Origin: Bacteroidales bacterium
Lineage (GTDB): Bacteria > Bacteroidota > Bacteroidia > Bacteroidales > F082
DNA length: 64,000 bases
Reading direction: 5' to 3'
NCBI GenBank assembly: GCA_016285355.1
Contig: JAEEQP010000011.1
Span: 22,748 to 86,747, forward strand
Numbering within the stretch: position 1 is the first letter of the stretch; each line of letters opens with the position of its first letter. The position numbers and the translations under genes were made by a program. This document shows, piece after piece, positions 38,914-47,703 of this stretch. The notes under the pieces were generated by a model. That model did no database searches, was not told where the DNA came from, and saw only the letters and a program-made list of their open reading frames with translations.

Positions 38914-40092
38914 ATGAATTTAGTTTTGAACACAATAGGGGCAAGCGTCGATAACGACATAATCCGCGCCCTGATTCCAAATCAAGAGGTGGAAATCATC
39001 GACACTTTCGACATGAAGATTGCGCATTGCATGGGCTGCAACCAGTGCTGGCTCAAGACACCGGGCATTTGCGCCATCAAAGACGATTACGAGAGCATCC
39101 TCAAGAAACTGGTACAAGCCGATAACCTATGGCTTGTCTCCGACACTCGTTTTGGCTTTTTGGACCACAATGGCAAACGAATGATGGACCGCATCATGCC
39201 CATGCTGAACATGTATATCGGCTTCCGCGACGGCTGGATGCGGCATGAATTGCGTTACCATGCACTGAACATCGGCCTCCTGTATAAAGGCAACGCGGAA
39301 CAGACGATGATGGAGGATTGGTGCAAGCGTACCGCTGCAAACATAGGTGGGCATTCGTTAGGGGCTATCGCTCTGGAAAAGAATCCTGAAAGAATTCAAC
39401 ATCCTCAACTCTCAACATTAAACTCTCAACTCTCCCATCTGGTCATCATCAACGGCAGCCCACGTGTGGCGAAATTCAGCAACACGGACAAGATTATCCA
39501 TTCGTTCGCCAAGGGACTGGAAGAGACTGGCATTACATGGGAACTCCACAACCTCTCCAGCCGCAAAGAATGGGATGCGGCACGTGAGGCTTACCTATCT
39601 CGCGAACGCACCCTCATCGCATTCCCGCTCTATGTGGAGTGCGTGCCCGGCCTGATGCTGGAGTTTTTAGAGACACTGCCCACTGAGCGCAAGCATCCTG
39701 GTGAACTTTCTTTCCTCCTTCACGGGGGCATGGACGAAGGCAACGAATTCCGCCTTTGCGAGCATTTTTTAGAAGGATTGCCTGAACAGCTTGGTTGCAG
39801 CTATGGCGGCACGCTGATTCATGGCGGCAGTTTCCGCATCCGTACCGCTAAAGCTGATATTGCTGAAAAGATGGTTGCACCCTATGTAAACATGGGCCGC
39901 CTGTTTGCCCAGAAAGGCAATTTCCTCACCCCTGAAGCGGCAAAGTTCACGGGCCCGGAACAGTATCCCTGGTTGTTGCGCAAAATGGTGAGCCTGCTGT
40001 TTTTAAAGAAAGTCAACGAAGAATTCAATCATTTCGCCAAGGATTGGGGCTGCACCCGTCCTTTGGATGACAAACCGTATAGGTTACACTAA
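38914..40092 (+). CDS. NAD(P)H-dependent FMN reductase / iron-sulfur flavoprotein-like, duplicated flavodoxin fold
   Basis: 392 aa from the ATG at 38914 (MNLVLNTIGASVDNDIIRAL). The N-terminal half is an NADPH-dependent FMN-reductase-like domain with the Cys motif CMGCNQCWLKTPGIC, as in Fe-S flavoproteins. The second half starts a new flavodoxin-like domain (HLVIINGSPRVAKFSNTDKI). The joint contains a low-complexity run (LSTLNSQLS) encoded by CAACTCTCAAC-type DNA words, which looks like an in-frame insertion. The physiological partner is unknown. Confidence 0.7.
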   Translation: MNLVLNTIGASVDNDIIRALIPNQEVEIIDTFDMKIAHCMGCNQCWLKTPGICAIKDDYESILKKLVQADNLWLVSDTRFGFLDHNGKRMMDRIMPMLNMYIGFRDGWMRHELRYHALNIGLLYKGNAEQTMMEDWCKRTAANIGGHSLGAIALEKNPERIQHPQLSTLNSQLSHLVIINGSPRVAKFSNTDKIIHSFAKGLEETGITWELHNLSSRKEWDAAREAYLSRERTLIAFPLYVECVPGLMLEFLETLPTERKHPGELSFLLHGGMDEGNEFRLCEHFLEGLPEQLGCSYGGTLIHGGSFRIRTAKADIAEKMVAPYVNMGRLFAQKGNFLTPEAAKFTGPEQYPWLLRKMVSLLFLKKVNEEFNHFAKDWGCTRPLDDKPYRLH

Positions 40093-40102
40093 AACATCAT
40101 AA

Positions 40103-40516
40103 ATGACCACAAGTTCGTTGACGATTATGTTTGAGAATCCTTTTTGGATTGGCCTGTTCGAGAGGATTGACCAACAGGGATTAAGCGTCTGTAAGGTTAC
40201 CTTCGGGGCAGAGCCAACGGACAAGGAGGTACTGGAGTTTGTCGACAAAAACTGGCATCGGTTACAATTCAGCCAGTCTGTAGAGACACCGTCCATTTTG
40301 GAGACCAAGAGGAGCCCGAAAAGGCAATTTCGCGAGGCCAAAAAGCAGATGCAGTCTCAAGGCATTGGTACCAAGTCGCAACAGGCCTTGAAGTTGCAGC
40401 AGGAGCAGAACAAAATGGAACGGAAACAACGCACGAAAGCGGAACGAGAGGCAGAAAAACAACGACGTTTCGACCTTCGGCAAGCCAAGAAGAAAGAGAA
40501 ACATAAAGGTCATTAA
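40103..40516 (+). CDS. yjdF: YjdF family protein (DUF2992)
   Basis: 137 aa. It matches the YjdF pattern: beta start SLTIMFENPFWIGLFERID, VCKVTFGAEPTDKEVLEFV, then a Lys/Gln/Glu-rich helical tail (KAEREAEKQRRFDLRQAKKK). In Firmicutes this family is controlled by a riboswitch sensing aza-aromatic compounds. Here only 10 bases separate it from the flavoprotein gene, so no riboswitch fits and it is probably cotranscribed. Function is unknown. Confidence 0.8.
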   Translation: MTTSSLTIMFENPFWIGLFERIDQQGLSVCKVTFGAEPTDKEVLEFVDKNWHRLQFSQSVETPSILETKRSPKRQFREAKKQMQSQGIGTKSQQALKLQQEQNKMERKQRTKAEREAEKQRRFDLRQAKKKEKHKGH

Positions 40517-40538
40517 ATAATAAATAAAACAATAAACA

Positions 40539-40802
40539 ATGAAAAGATTTCTCACATTAAGAGACAAACCTGAACTGAAAGAGGAAGCAGCTGAATGGTT
40601 TAGTAGCAAATGGAGCGTTCCTAAGGAAGCCTATTTGGAGTGTATGGACGCCTATCTTAATCATCAAACAGAGTTAGGATGGTATCCTGTTTATCTCGTC
40701 GCGAATCATGTAAGCTTCTATGAACGCTATGGATGGGAGTTCTTTTGCATGGTTCAAGGTGATGGTGAACCTTATTTGTCGAGAATATATATATCAAAAT
40801 AG
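40539..40802 (+). pseudogene. GNAT N-acetyltransferase with in-frame internal deletion
   Basis: 87 aa. The N-terminus (LRDKPELKEEAAEWFSSKW, AYLECMDAYLNHQTELGWY) and C-terminus (PVYLVANHVSFYERYGWEF, then FCMVQGDGEPYLSRIYI) match the two ends of a GNAT protein usually of about 140 aa. The middle, which carries the acetyl-CoA-binding motif A (V-x-x-x-x-R-x-x-G-x-G/A), is missing between W-Y and P-V. The fold cannot bind acetyl-CoA as it stands. The frame is kept, so a peptide may still be made. Confidence 0.65.
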
Positions 40803-40850
40803 AATCATTCGTCACATAATTGTGCAGAAAACAGGTAACAAGTAAAATAT

Positions 40851-41585
40851 ATGGAAAAAATGAAATTCTGTCAGAGTTGTGGAATGCCACTAACTGACGA
40901 GGTTCTCGGCACAAACGCCGACGGTAGTAAGAACGAAGATTATTGCATGTATTGCTATAGGGACGGAAAATTCCTACAGGAGTGCACGATGGAAGAAATG
41001 ATTGAGCATTGCGCTCAGTTTGTCAACGAGGTAAACAAAGGTCTACCTCAGCCTATCACCAAAGAAGAATACATCGGACAGATGAAGATGTACTTCCCTC
41101 AACTGAAACGTTGGCGTAAGACACTTACTGTCAACGATGATGAGGCTATGAAGGTCAATCCTGCTTTGGCTGGGGTTAAAGAGCTTATCACCCAGATGGC
41201 CGACTCGCTGCCCATAGCCTACATCTCATCAGTAGATAACGAGGGCTATCCCTGCACCAAGGCCATGCTGGCACCACGTAAGCGAGAGGGCATCCGTACG
41301 TTCTATTTTACCACTAACACCTTCTCACTGCGTGTGGCCCACTATAAGGCCAATCCCCAGGCCAGCATCTATTTCTGCGATGCCGAGGGTTTCATGGGCA
41401 TGATGCTTCGTGGCACGATGGAAGTCTTGACAGACGCCGAGAGCAAGAAGATGATTTGGCGTGAAGGCGATACACAGTATTATCCTGGCGGTGTGACCGA
41501 TCCTAATTATTGCGTCCTGAAGTTCACCGCCACCGACGGCCGTTTCTACAGCGATTTCTATCCCCGCAGTTTCGTATTAGAATGA
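40851..41585 (+). CDS. Zinc-ribbon / pyridoxamine-5'-phosphate-oxidase-like fusion protein
   Basis: 244 aa. Residues about 6-40 are a putative zinc ribbon (CQSCGMPL...DYCMYCYRDG), followed by a helical stretch and, from about residue 110, a split-barrel flavin-binding domain of the PNPOx/general stress protein 26 type (ADSLPIAYISSVDNEGYPCT...FYFTTNTFSLRVAHYKANP). It probably binds FMN or a related cofactor in stress response. It overlaps the next gene by 4 bases (ATGA). Confidence 0.8.
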   Translation: MEKMKFCQSCGMPLTDEVLGTNADGSKNEDYCMYCYRDGKFLQECTMEEMIEHCAQFVNEVNKGLPQPITKEEYIGQMKMYFPQLKRWRKTLTVNDDEAMKVNPALAGVKELITQMADSLPIAYISSVDNEGYPCTKAMLAPRKREGIRTFYFTTNTFSLRVAHYKANPQASIYFCDAEGFMGMMLRGTMEVLTDAESKKMIWREGDTQYYPGGVTDPNYCVLKFTATDGRFYSDFYPRSFVLE

Positions 41586-42217
41586 TAATGGAAACAGAAA
41601 GAATACAATACAGTATCAGTGATTCCAAACTCTTCTTTCTGGAAGAGGACTGCGTGGAATTGTTTGGAGCAAAGGCTGGAAAGGAAATCTTCGCTCGGAT
41701 GGAAAACCGATATAACGAACTATGCGGTAACGCCGATTTCAAAGGTAGCGAAGCGATCCGATACTATCTGACGATGAACTTATATCCCACGATGGCTTAT
41801 TATCAGGTGCTACGTGAGTATGGATTCGAACAGGAGGATGCCTTGACCTATGTCCGAAAGGAGACTGCCCGTGCAGCAAACATCAAGAAGGCAGAACAGA
41901 CAAAGACAGCTAGAATGCCCTTCGCCTTTCTGATGTACCGTCTGCTGGTGAAGCCTGTTATGAAGAAGAACTTCCCAAAGGAGGGATGGGACACGATATG
42001 GGTTCGCTGCGACGGGCGGGAGATTCATTTCGACATGACCCACTGCATCTACAAGGACGTTTGCGATGCTGAGGGCTGTCCGGAATTATGCTCTGTGTTC
42101 TGTGAGAACGATGACATTGCTTTCAGTGGCCTGATGCCAAAGATTCGGTTCGAACGGAGCGGAACATTGGGAAAAGGTGCGAATTGCTGTGATTTCCATT
42201 TCATAAAGAACGGATGA
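41582..42217 (+). CDS. L-2-amino-thiazoline-4-carboxylic acid hydrolase-like protein
   Basis: 211 aa from the ATG at 41582 (a second ATG lies 6 bases on). It matches the ATC-hydrolase family: an N-terminal helical part, then WDTIWVRCDGREIHFDMTHC and IYKDVCDAEGCPELCSVFCE, then the C-terminal FERSGTLGKGANCCDFHF. Conserved Cys and His are present. In other bacteria the family opens ATC on the way to cysteine; many members have unknown substrates. It is coupled to both neighbours by 4-base overlaps, so these genes form an operon. Confidence 0.78.
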   Translation: MIMETERIQYSISDSKLFFLEEDCVELFGAKAGKEIFARMENRYNELCGNADFKGSEAIRYYLTMNLYPTMAYYQVLREYGFEQEDALTYVRKETARAANIKKAEQTKTARMPFAFLMYRLLVKPVMKKNFPKEGWDTIWVRCDGREIHFDMTHCIYKDVCDAEGCPELCSVFCENDDIAFSGLMPKIRFERSGTLGKGANCCDFHFIKNG

Positions 42218-42609
42218 ATGCGGTAATATACATACATGGTAAAGGCGGCAGTACAACAATCGGGGCATTCTTCTGCATGAATGCAGGCATAGACAACATG
42301 ATTCAGAAGGCCTACTTCATTTCGCCAGTGGTCGACATGGAAAAGTTGAATGGCTATGAACTGACTGGAGAATGGCTTCGCTATGTGAAAAGCCATTCTG
42401 TCAAGTGGAGCGTGCCGACCTGCATTCTTTATGGAAGCAAAGACGATTTGGTTTCGTTGGATACCATCAGCGACTTTGCAAAAACACACAATGTTCCGCT
42501 GACTATCATGGAAGGAGGCGAGCACTGGTTCCACACTGAAGAACAAATGCGGTTTTTGGATAATTGTATAAAGGAATATGAAAGCAGAGGAAATATCAAA
42601 TTGGTTTAA
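42214..42609 (+). pseudogene. Alpha/beta hydrolase with in-frame internal deletion
   Basis: 131 aa. It starts MNAVIYIHGKGGS (oxyanion loop) and jumps at once to TTIGAFFCMNAG. In intact relatives the latter follows the nucleophile elbow (N-S-I-G-A-F-F), some 50-60 residues later. The Ser of the elbow is therefore lost, while the Asp region (CILYGSKDDLVSLDTI) and His region (MEGGEHWFHTEEQ) remain. Predicted inactive. It overlaps both neighbouring genes, so the reading frame has been kept within the operon. Confidence 0.62.
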
Positions 42610-43018
42610 GGGTTTTGAGAAAGGTTTAGCGAGGCTTTCTCCAGAGCAACGGTCTGTTTTCTTCTCAGAATGTGGAAAAAACTGTGTGAATGGCGGAACG
42701 CTTTTCATTTACAAAAAGCTCTATGAGGATGCTGAAGGGGATATGAATATTTTCTTTCAGATGGCCAATGAGTTGCCGGGGGTAAAAGGTGAGGTTGTTG
42801 AGAAAGGTCGTATCTATCGTCTTGTTTTCTTGGAATGTACCTGTGAATTATGCAAAAAAGGATATATCTCAACGCCAAAGCTCTGTGAATGTTCACGCCA
42901 AAGCGTGATTTATTCGCTGCACAGTTTGTGGAAAGACAAAACCTTCACTGTAACGCTTTGTCATTCCATCTTGGGTGGCGGAAAAGATTGCGAAATGAGA
43001 ATAGAAGTCGAAAAATAA
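42578..43018 (+). CDS. Cys-rich protein of unknown function
   Basis: 146 aa, not firmly recognised. It has spaced cysteines (ECGKNCVNGG, LECTCELCKKGY, KLCECSRQSV) that could bind a metal, resembling small Cys-motif proteins found beside ATC-hydrolase-like genes. No signal peptide. It overlaps the hydrolase remnant by 32 bases and is followed by an intrinsic terminator. Confidence 0.6.
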   Translation: MKAEEISNWFKGFEKGLARLSPEQRSVFFSECGKNCVNGGTLFIYKKLYEDAEGDMNIFFQMANELPGVKGEVVEKGRIYRLVFLECTCELCKKGYISTPKLCECSRQSVIYSLHSLWKDKTFTVTLCHSILGGGKDCEMRIEVEK

Positions 43019-43022
43019 ACAC

Positions 43023-43063
43023 AAGCCGTGGCTTTAGGGTCGCGGCTTTTTTTGTACTTTTGC
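43023..43063 (+). terminator. Terminator fused to promoter
   Basis: Stem AAGCCGTG (43023-43030) / CGCGGCTT (43041-43048) with seven T's that run directly into -7 TACTTTTGC (43055-43063). It ends the preceding operon and starts the BspA-like gene. Confidence 0.8.
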
Positions 43064-43105
43064 GGCCTAAATCGAAAAAATAATGTCAAACTAAAACTTA
43101 TTACC

Positions 43106-45133
43106 ATGAAAAAGTATTTACAACTCGTTCTGTTATTATTCGCATTTACTGGCTTTGCCAACGCACAACCTGCATCAACCGCCAACTGGTTTGGATACAT
43201 CTTACCCTCCAGCCCGGCAGAATACAAGTATGTCTCTTTCACCATGCAGGATTTAGGGTCGGTGTCCGTTGCGTCGGACGAGCATCCTCAAGTGATGACA
43301 GCCACTTTTGCCGACGGTTATGTGTGGAGCCTGAATAACGTCTACGGTTATAACATTTACAAGTCAAGATTTGATGCTACCAATAATCTTATTGAAGACC
43401 CTGAATTGGTGTATGAAGACATTGCCTTTATCAATGATATGGCATACAATCCAGCTGACGGATTGATTTATGTCATTACCAATGAACACCTGAAAAGCTT
43501 CGATCCGGCCAACCCCGGCAACATGCAAGACCACGGCGCGATAGAGCATGATGGCTTCAATTTGGCTATTGATATGGATGGTAACGCTTATATGATAAGT
43601 TCTTGGGGCGAGTTTGGCGTATTGAATCTTTCCAATGCACAATTGACCGTGACTGGCTCGATGAATTTGCCGTTAAAAATGTCTTTTGACATGCTGACAG
43701 GAGAATTGTTTGGCGTTTATTATGGCAACTTGTATCAGATTGACCCCAACACCGGAGCATATACCATCTTAGGACCGCTCCATGATGGTAGCACCGGCTA
43801 TGATCCGACCTGCCTGTTCATGACCTACGGCTCCAATCCGTCGGAATTCACAGTCGGTGATTTAATCTATCGTGTTAACGACGATAATGTTTCCGTAACA
43901 GTTATAGGACATGTCGATGGTTACAATGCACAAGGGGCGTTGGTCATTCCTGAATCGGTGAGTTATGAGGGGCATAACTATGCTGTGACAGTCATCGGAA
44001 ACACCGCATTTATGTATTGTTTTTATCTGACAAGTTTGACCATCCCGAACTCCGTGACCACCATCGAGGAGGGCGCATTTGCCTATTGCTCGGGTTTCAC
44101 TGGTGATTTGGTGATTCCTAATTCTGTGGTTACCATTGAGCCCAGCGCATTCCATACCTGCTATGCTTTTGACGGAGATTTGGTAATAGGCAACTCTGTC
44201 ACAACTATCGGCGACTATGCTTTTGATGATTGTAACGGTTTGCATGGTGTGCTGAACATCCCAAGCAACGTGGAGTCAATTGGCACAAGCTCATTTAGAT
44301 ATTGCGAATTTAGCGGCATGACCGTCGACCCTGCAAACCCTGTCTTCGATTCAAGAGACAACTGCAACGCCATCATCACGACAAACACAAACGAACTACT
44401 TACAGGATGCGCAAACACTGTGATTCCCAATACCGTCACCGCCATCGGCAAAAACGCATTTTGCGGTCTTACCGGCCTGACATCAATTGACATTCCTGAA
44501 TCAGTGATTACAATTGGAACAGGTGCCTTCTCATTCTGCTTCAATCTGACTGGCGATTTGACCATTCCGAATTCAGTGACTACCATCGGCAGCGGTGCGT
44601 TTTTCCAGTGCTCAGGTTTTAACGGCACGCTGACCATTGGCGAGTCAGTGACTTTCATCGGTGACTATGCGTTTAGACAATGTTCCAATTTTACTGGAGC
44701 TGTTTCTTTGGCCACTACACCTCCTGAACTTGGCAATGAGCCAGAATGGAATTGCGTTGTGTTTGAACAATTTGGCACTCAAGTGCTAACTGTTCCATAC
44801 GGTTGCGCCGAAGCTTATCAAAACTCGAATTGGTACGACCCGATGGGATTGAATGGCTTCTATCAGTTTATTGAAGCTGAACCCACTGCGGTTTCGGAAA
44901 TGGAAAGCAATGTTTCAGCGGTTTATCCCAATCCGACCAAAGGAATGACCAAAATCGAGGCTGAAAACATCCAAAACATCAGCATTTTCAATATGCTTGG
45001 AGCAAAAGTCTTTGAAAGCCCCGCAAGTGGCAATGCATTTGAATACGATTTCAGCCATCAAGTAGCGGGTACGTATTTAATCAAAGTGGAGACAGCGAAA
45101 GGCGTTGAAACGAAGCGAGTGACGGTTTTGTAG
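43106..45133 (+). CDS. BspA-type leucine-rich-repeat surface protein with T9SS domain
   Basis: 675 aa from the ATG at 43106 (MKKYLQLVLLLFAFTGFANA). The signal peptide is followed by a beta-propeller-like part (residues about 25-245). The LRR_5 repeats of the BspA/TpLRR kind follow (about 245-580), for example LTIPNSVTTIEEGAFAYCS and LVIGNSVTTIGDYAFDDCN. A Por-type C-terminal sorting domain closes the protein (VYPNPTKGMTKIEAEN...GTYLIKVETAKGVETKRV). Such proteins bind host or microbial surfaces after T9SS export. It is flanked by two terminators of the same sequence family. Confidence 0.88.
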   Translation: MKKYLQLVLLLFAFTGFANAQPASTANWFGYILPSSPAEYKYVSFTMQDLGSVSVASDEHPQVMTATFADGYVWSLNNVYGYNIYKSRFDATNNLIEDPELVYEDIAFINDMAYNPADGLIYVITNEHLKSFDPANPGNMQDHGAIEHDGFNLAIDMDGNAYMISSWGEFGVLNLSNAQLTVTGSMNLPLKMSFDMLTGELFGVYYGNLYQIDPNTGAYTILGPLHDGSTGYDPTCLFMTYGSNPSEFTVGDLIYRVNDDNVSVTVIGHVDGYNAQGALVIPESVSYEGHNYAVTVIGNTAFMYCFYLTSLTIPNSVTTIEEGAFAYCSGFTGDLVIPNSVVTIEPSAFHTCYAFDGDLVIGNSVTTIGDYAFDDCNGLHGVLNIPSNVESIGTSSFRYCEFSGMTVDPANPVFDSRDNCNAIITTNTNELLTGCANTVIPNTVTAIGKNAFCGLTGLTSIDIPESVITIGTGAFSFCFNLTGDLTIPNSVTTIGSGAFFQCSGFNGTLTIGESVTFIGDYAFRQCSNFTGAVSLATTPPELGNEPEWNCVVFEQFGTQVLTVPYGCAEAYQNSNWYDPMGLNGFYQFIEAEPTAVSEMESNVSAVYPNPTKGMTKIEAENIQNISIFNMLGAKVFESPASGNAFEYDFSHQVAGTYLIKVETAKGVETKRVTVL

Positions 45134-45156
45134 AGCACAAAATATCACAATGAATC

Positions 45157-45182
45157 AAGCCGTGGCTTTGGGGCTGCGGCTT
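45157..45182 (+). terminator. Intrinsic terminator after the BspA-like gene
   Basis: AAGCCGTG...CTGCGGCTT hairpin with six T's. Nearly the same sequence as the terminators at 43023 and 61130. Confidence 0.8.
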
Positions 45183-45191
45183 TTTTATATC

Positions 45192-45269
45192 ATATTATTC
45201 CCAAAATATAGATTATTGAAGTAAAAACACTATCTTTGCAGTCTAAAAATACAATTATCGGAATAATAT
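45192..45269 (+). promoter_or_regulatory. Fic-gene promoter bracketed by a 10-bp inverted repeat
   Basis: -7 TATCTTTGC at 45231-45239. ATATTATTCC (45192-45201) faces GGAATAATAT (45260-45269). The right arm overlaps the ATG at 45268, so a dimer bound to both arms could loop out the promoter. Confidence 0.55.
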
Positions 45270-46188
45270 GGAGTATATTAAAGTTGCAAAAGCGGCTGAA
45301 AAATGGGGCTTATCGACACGAAGGGTACGGCTTTTATGTGAGCAAAACCGCATTGCTGGTGTGATACGGCAAGGAAAACTATACCTGATTCCTTCCGACG
45401 CCAATCCTCCAACGGACGCCCGGACATACGTAAAAAGCAAAGGTAGAAAGCCCTACACTCCCATTCTTGAACAGGTGGATTCTCTTCGCGCAATGTTGTC
45501 GGAACACCGTCCTCTGACGCCAACTGAAGTGGAGGCACTTCGCGAGGTTTTCTTGGTCGAACACACCTACAACAGCAATGCCATTGAGGGGAACACACTC
45601 ACCTTGCAAGAGACGTCTTTGGTGCTGCAAGGCATTACCATTGACAAAAAGCCGCTGAAAGACCATCTTGAAGTGGTAGGCTACAAAGACGCTTTCCATT
45701 ATATGGAACAACTGGCCCGACAGCAATCGGAACTCACCGAATATGAGATCAAGAACATCCATTCGTTGGTGCTTGCCGACCGCCCCGAAGACCGTGGATG
45801 CTTCCGAAGTGTAAATGTCAGAATTGCAGGGGCTTTAACAGAACCTGTCCAACCCTATCTGATTGAGCCTAAAATCACCGAGTTGCTTGCGGATTTTCGG
45901 GATTGGAAGGACACTATGCATATTGTTGAGCGGGTCGCTTTGTTCCATCTGCGTTTCGAGGGTATTCATCCGTTCATTGACGGCAACGGCCGCACAGGGC
46001 GTTTGCTGATGAACCTTCAACTTATTCAAGACGGTTTGCCGCCTATCAATGTGAAATTCACCGACCGCCGTCGATACTATGATGCCTTTGATGACTATGC
46101 CCGAACTTCAAAACCTGATGCCATGACGAGCCTTGTGGGAGAATACCTTGTGAGTCGTTTGCGCGAGATGATAGACATGTTTCAATAG
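45268..46188 (+). CDS. Fic-family AMPylase-like protein with N-terminal HTH
   Basis: 306 aa. Residues 1-50 form an excisionase/MerR-like HTH (VAKAAEKWGLSTRRVRLLCE...GKLYLIPSD). A class II Fic layout follows: inhibitory helix SNAIEGN (103-109) and the catalytic loop HPFIDGNGRTGR (234-245), all intact. Fic enzymes transfer AMP from ATP to protein hydroxyls; the inhibitory Glu keeps them quiet until released. The N-terminal DNA-binding domain and the dyad around its promoter suggest that it controls its own expression. Confidence 0.9.
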   Translation: MEYIKVAKAAEKWGLSTRRVRLLCEQNRIAGVIRQGKLYLIPSDANPPTDARTYVKSKGRKPYTPILEQVDSLRAMLSEHRPLTPTEVEALREVFLVEHTYNSNAIEGNTLTLQETSLVLQGITIDKKPLKDHLEVVGYKDAFHYMEQLARQQSELTEYEIKNIHSLVLADRPEDRGCFRSVNVRIAGALTEPVQPYLIEPKITELLADFRDWKDTMHIVERVALFHLRFEGIHPFIDGNGRTGRLLMNLQLIQDGLPPINVKFTDRRRYYDAFDDYARTSKPDAMTSLVGEYLVSRLREMIDMFQ

Positions 46189-46309
46189 TCCTACCAAGTA
46201 ATATAAGCAAGACGAAACCCGATGCATTGCTCAAGGCGGACATCAAAAAGGGCCTTGTTCGCATTGAGAAAACAGAAATAATTGGTATTGACGATAAAGA
46301 ATACGACCT

Positions 46310-46588
46310 ATGAAACAAGATGTATCAGGGGCAAAACATTTTCATGAGGCATTAGCAGCTACCCCAAAGGATTTAAGGCAGCAAATGGAATGGTCTTTCC
46401 ATATTGCCGACGAGATTGACGATGCATTGAAAGCCAAGGGTATGACGCAGAAAGAACTGGCCAAGCGTCTCGGCACCTCTGCCGCCACCGTATCGCGCTG
46501 GCTTGGTGGCGGTCACAACTTTACGCTATCCACCTTAGCAAGGATTTCTATCGTGTTGGATGTGCCGCTGATTTCGGTGCCAGATTAG
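46310..46588 (+). CDS. XRE-type helix-turn-helix protein (antitoxin-like)
   Basis: 92 aa. HTH_3 domain at residues about 35-88 (HIADEIDDALKAKGMTQKEL, then LGTSAATVSRWLGGGHNFTL). Size and style fit HigA-like antitoxins. In the 120 bases upstream, an open stretch (ALLKADIKKGLVRIEKTEII) without a start may be the end of a lost partner gene. The last 77 bases of this gene are repeated at 47703-47779, after the nuclease gene. Confidence 0.8.
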   Translation: MKQDVSGAKHFHEALAATPKDLRQQMEWSFHIADEIDDALKAKGMTQKELAKRLGTSAATVSRWLGGGHNFTLSTLARISIVLDVPLISVPD

Positions 46589-46605
46589 AAAATATGTATT
46601 TATGA

Positions 46606-46659
46606 AATCACCCATTTTGCATATTGGTGATTGGATTTCGAAATATTTTGTACTTTTGC
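46606..46659 (+). promoter_or_regulatory. Promoter of the DUF1016 gene with upstream dyad
   Basis: Dyad AATCACC (46606-46612) / GGTGATT (46626-46632), then -7 TACTTTTGC at 46651-46659, 15 bases before the ATG. The HTH protein next door is the obvious candidate to bind the dyad. Confidence 0.55.
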
Positions 46660-46674
46660 AAAGTTTGAAACGAT

Positions 46675-47703
46675 ATGGCGGACCTGACCTTACATAGCAA
46701 CACGGAATCTTTCATCGGCGACATCAAGCGGCTGGTGGAGCAAGGGCGCAATGCGGCATACGGAGCCGTGAACGCCGTGATGATTGAGACCTATTGGCGG
46801 ATTGGACAACGTATCGTGGAGCAAGAGCAGAAAGGCAAGGAACGCGCCGAATATGGAACGCAGTTAATTGAAATGCTTTCCGCTGAACTCACAAAAACCT
46901 ACGGCAAGGGGTTTAGCGTTAGGAATCTGTGGCTGTTCAAACAATTCTATTTGACTTTCAATGATTTAGAAATTCTGCATACGCGTGTGCAGAATTTGAC
47001 TTGGTCGCATTATCGCATGGCTTTGCGTGTTGAAGACCCTATTGCCGCACGATGGTATCTGCAAACTGCATCAACAGAAATGTGGAGCGTGCGAACCCTT
47101 GACCGTAACATCAGCACACAATATTTCGAGCGGCATTTCAAGCAGCCGCAGATTTTAGATAGCCCTGAAAACAAGGCGGTTCCTGACAAATTGGAGATAC
47201 TGAAAAGCCCTATCATGGCTGAATTTCTCGGTTTCAAACAAAACATCGACTTTTCAGAAACGGATTTGGAAAAAGGCCTGATTTCGCATTTGCAGGATTT
47301 CTTGGTTGAGATGGGGCGCGGATTTGCGTTTGTGGCCCGTCAGCAGCATATCTTCACCGACATGGGAGACTTCTACATCGACCTCGTTTTCTACAACTAT
47401 CTCTTGAAGTGTTTTGTCCTTATTGACTTAAAAAAGGGACAAATCACCCACCAAGATGTGGGGCAGATGGACATGTATGTGCGGATGTATGATGACCTGA
47501 AGCGCACCGAGGGCGACAATCCGACCATTGGCATCGTGTTGTGCAGTGAGACCAGCAAGGACATTGCGCGTTATTCGATTCTGCACGACAGCGACAATCT
47601 TTTTGCCGCCAAATACATGCCGCTGATGCCCACCGAGGAAGAACTCCGCCGCGAGATAGAGCAACAGAAGGAATTGTATAGATTACAGCAAGAAAACAAG
47701 TAG
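46675..47703 (+). CDS. DUF1016 / YhcG-family PDDEXK nuclease-like protein
   Basis: 342 aa. The N-terminal DUF1016_N helical domain (VNAVMIETYWRIGQRIVEQE...YGKGFSVRNLWLFKQFY) is followed by a PDDEXK domain with a D-x(n)-D-x-K core (FYIDLVFYNYLLKCFVLIDLKKG). Members occur beside restriction, toxin-antitoxin and mobile genes; the biochemical role is unsettled. It is enclosed by the HTH gene and a 77-bp duplicate of that gene's end; its stop codon abuts the duplicate. That is a sign of transfer or unequal recombination. Confidence 0.88.
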   Translation: MADLTLHSNTESFIGDIKRLVEQGRNAAYGAVNAVMIETYWRIGQRIVEQEQKGKERAEYGTQLIEMLSAELTKTYGKGFSVRNLWLFKQFYLTFNDLEILHTRVQNLTWSHYRMALRVEDPIAARWYLQTASTEMWSVRTLDRNISTQYFERHFKQPQILDSPENKAVPDKLEILKSPIMAEFLGFKQNIDFSETDLEKGLISHLQDFLVEMGRGFAFVARQQHIFTDMGDFYIDLVFYNYLLKCFVLIDLKKGQITHQDVGQMDMYVRMYDDLKRTEGDNPTIGIVLCSETSKDIARYSILHDSDNLFAAKYMPLMPTEEELRREIEQQKELYRLQQENK

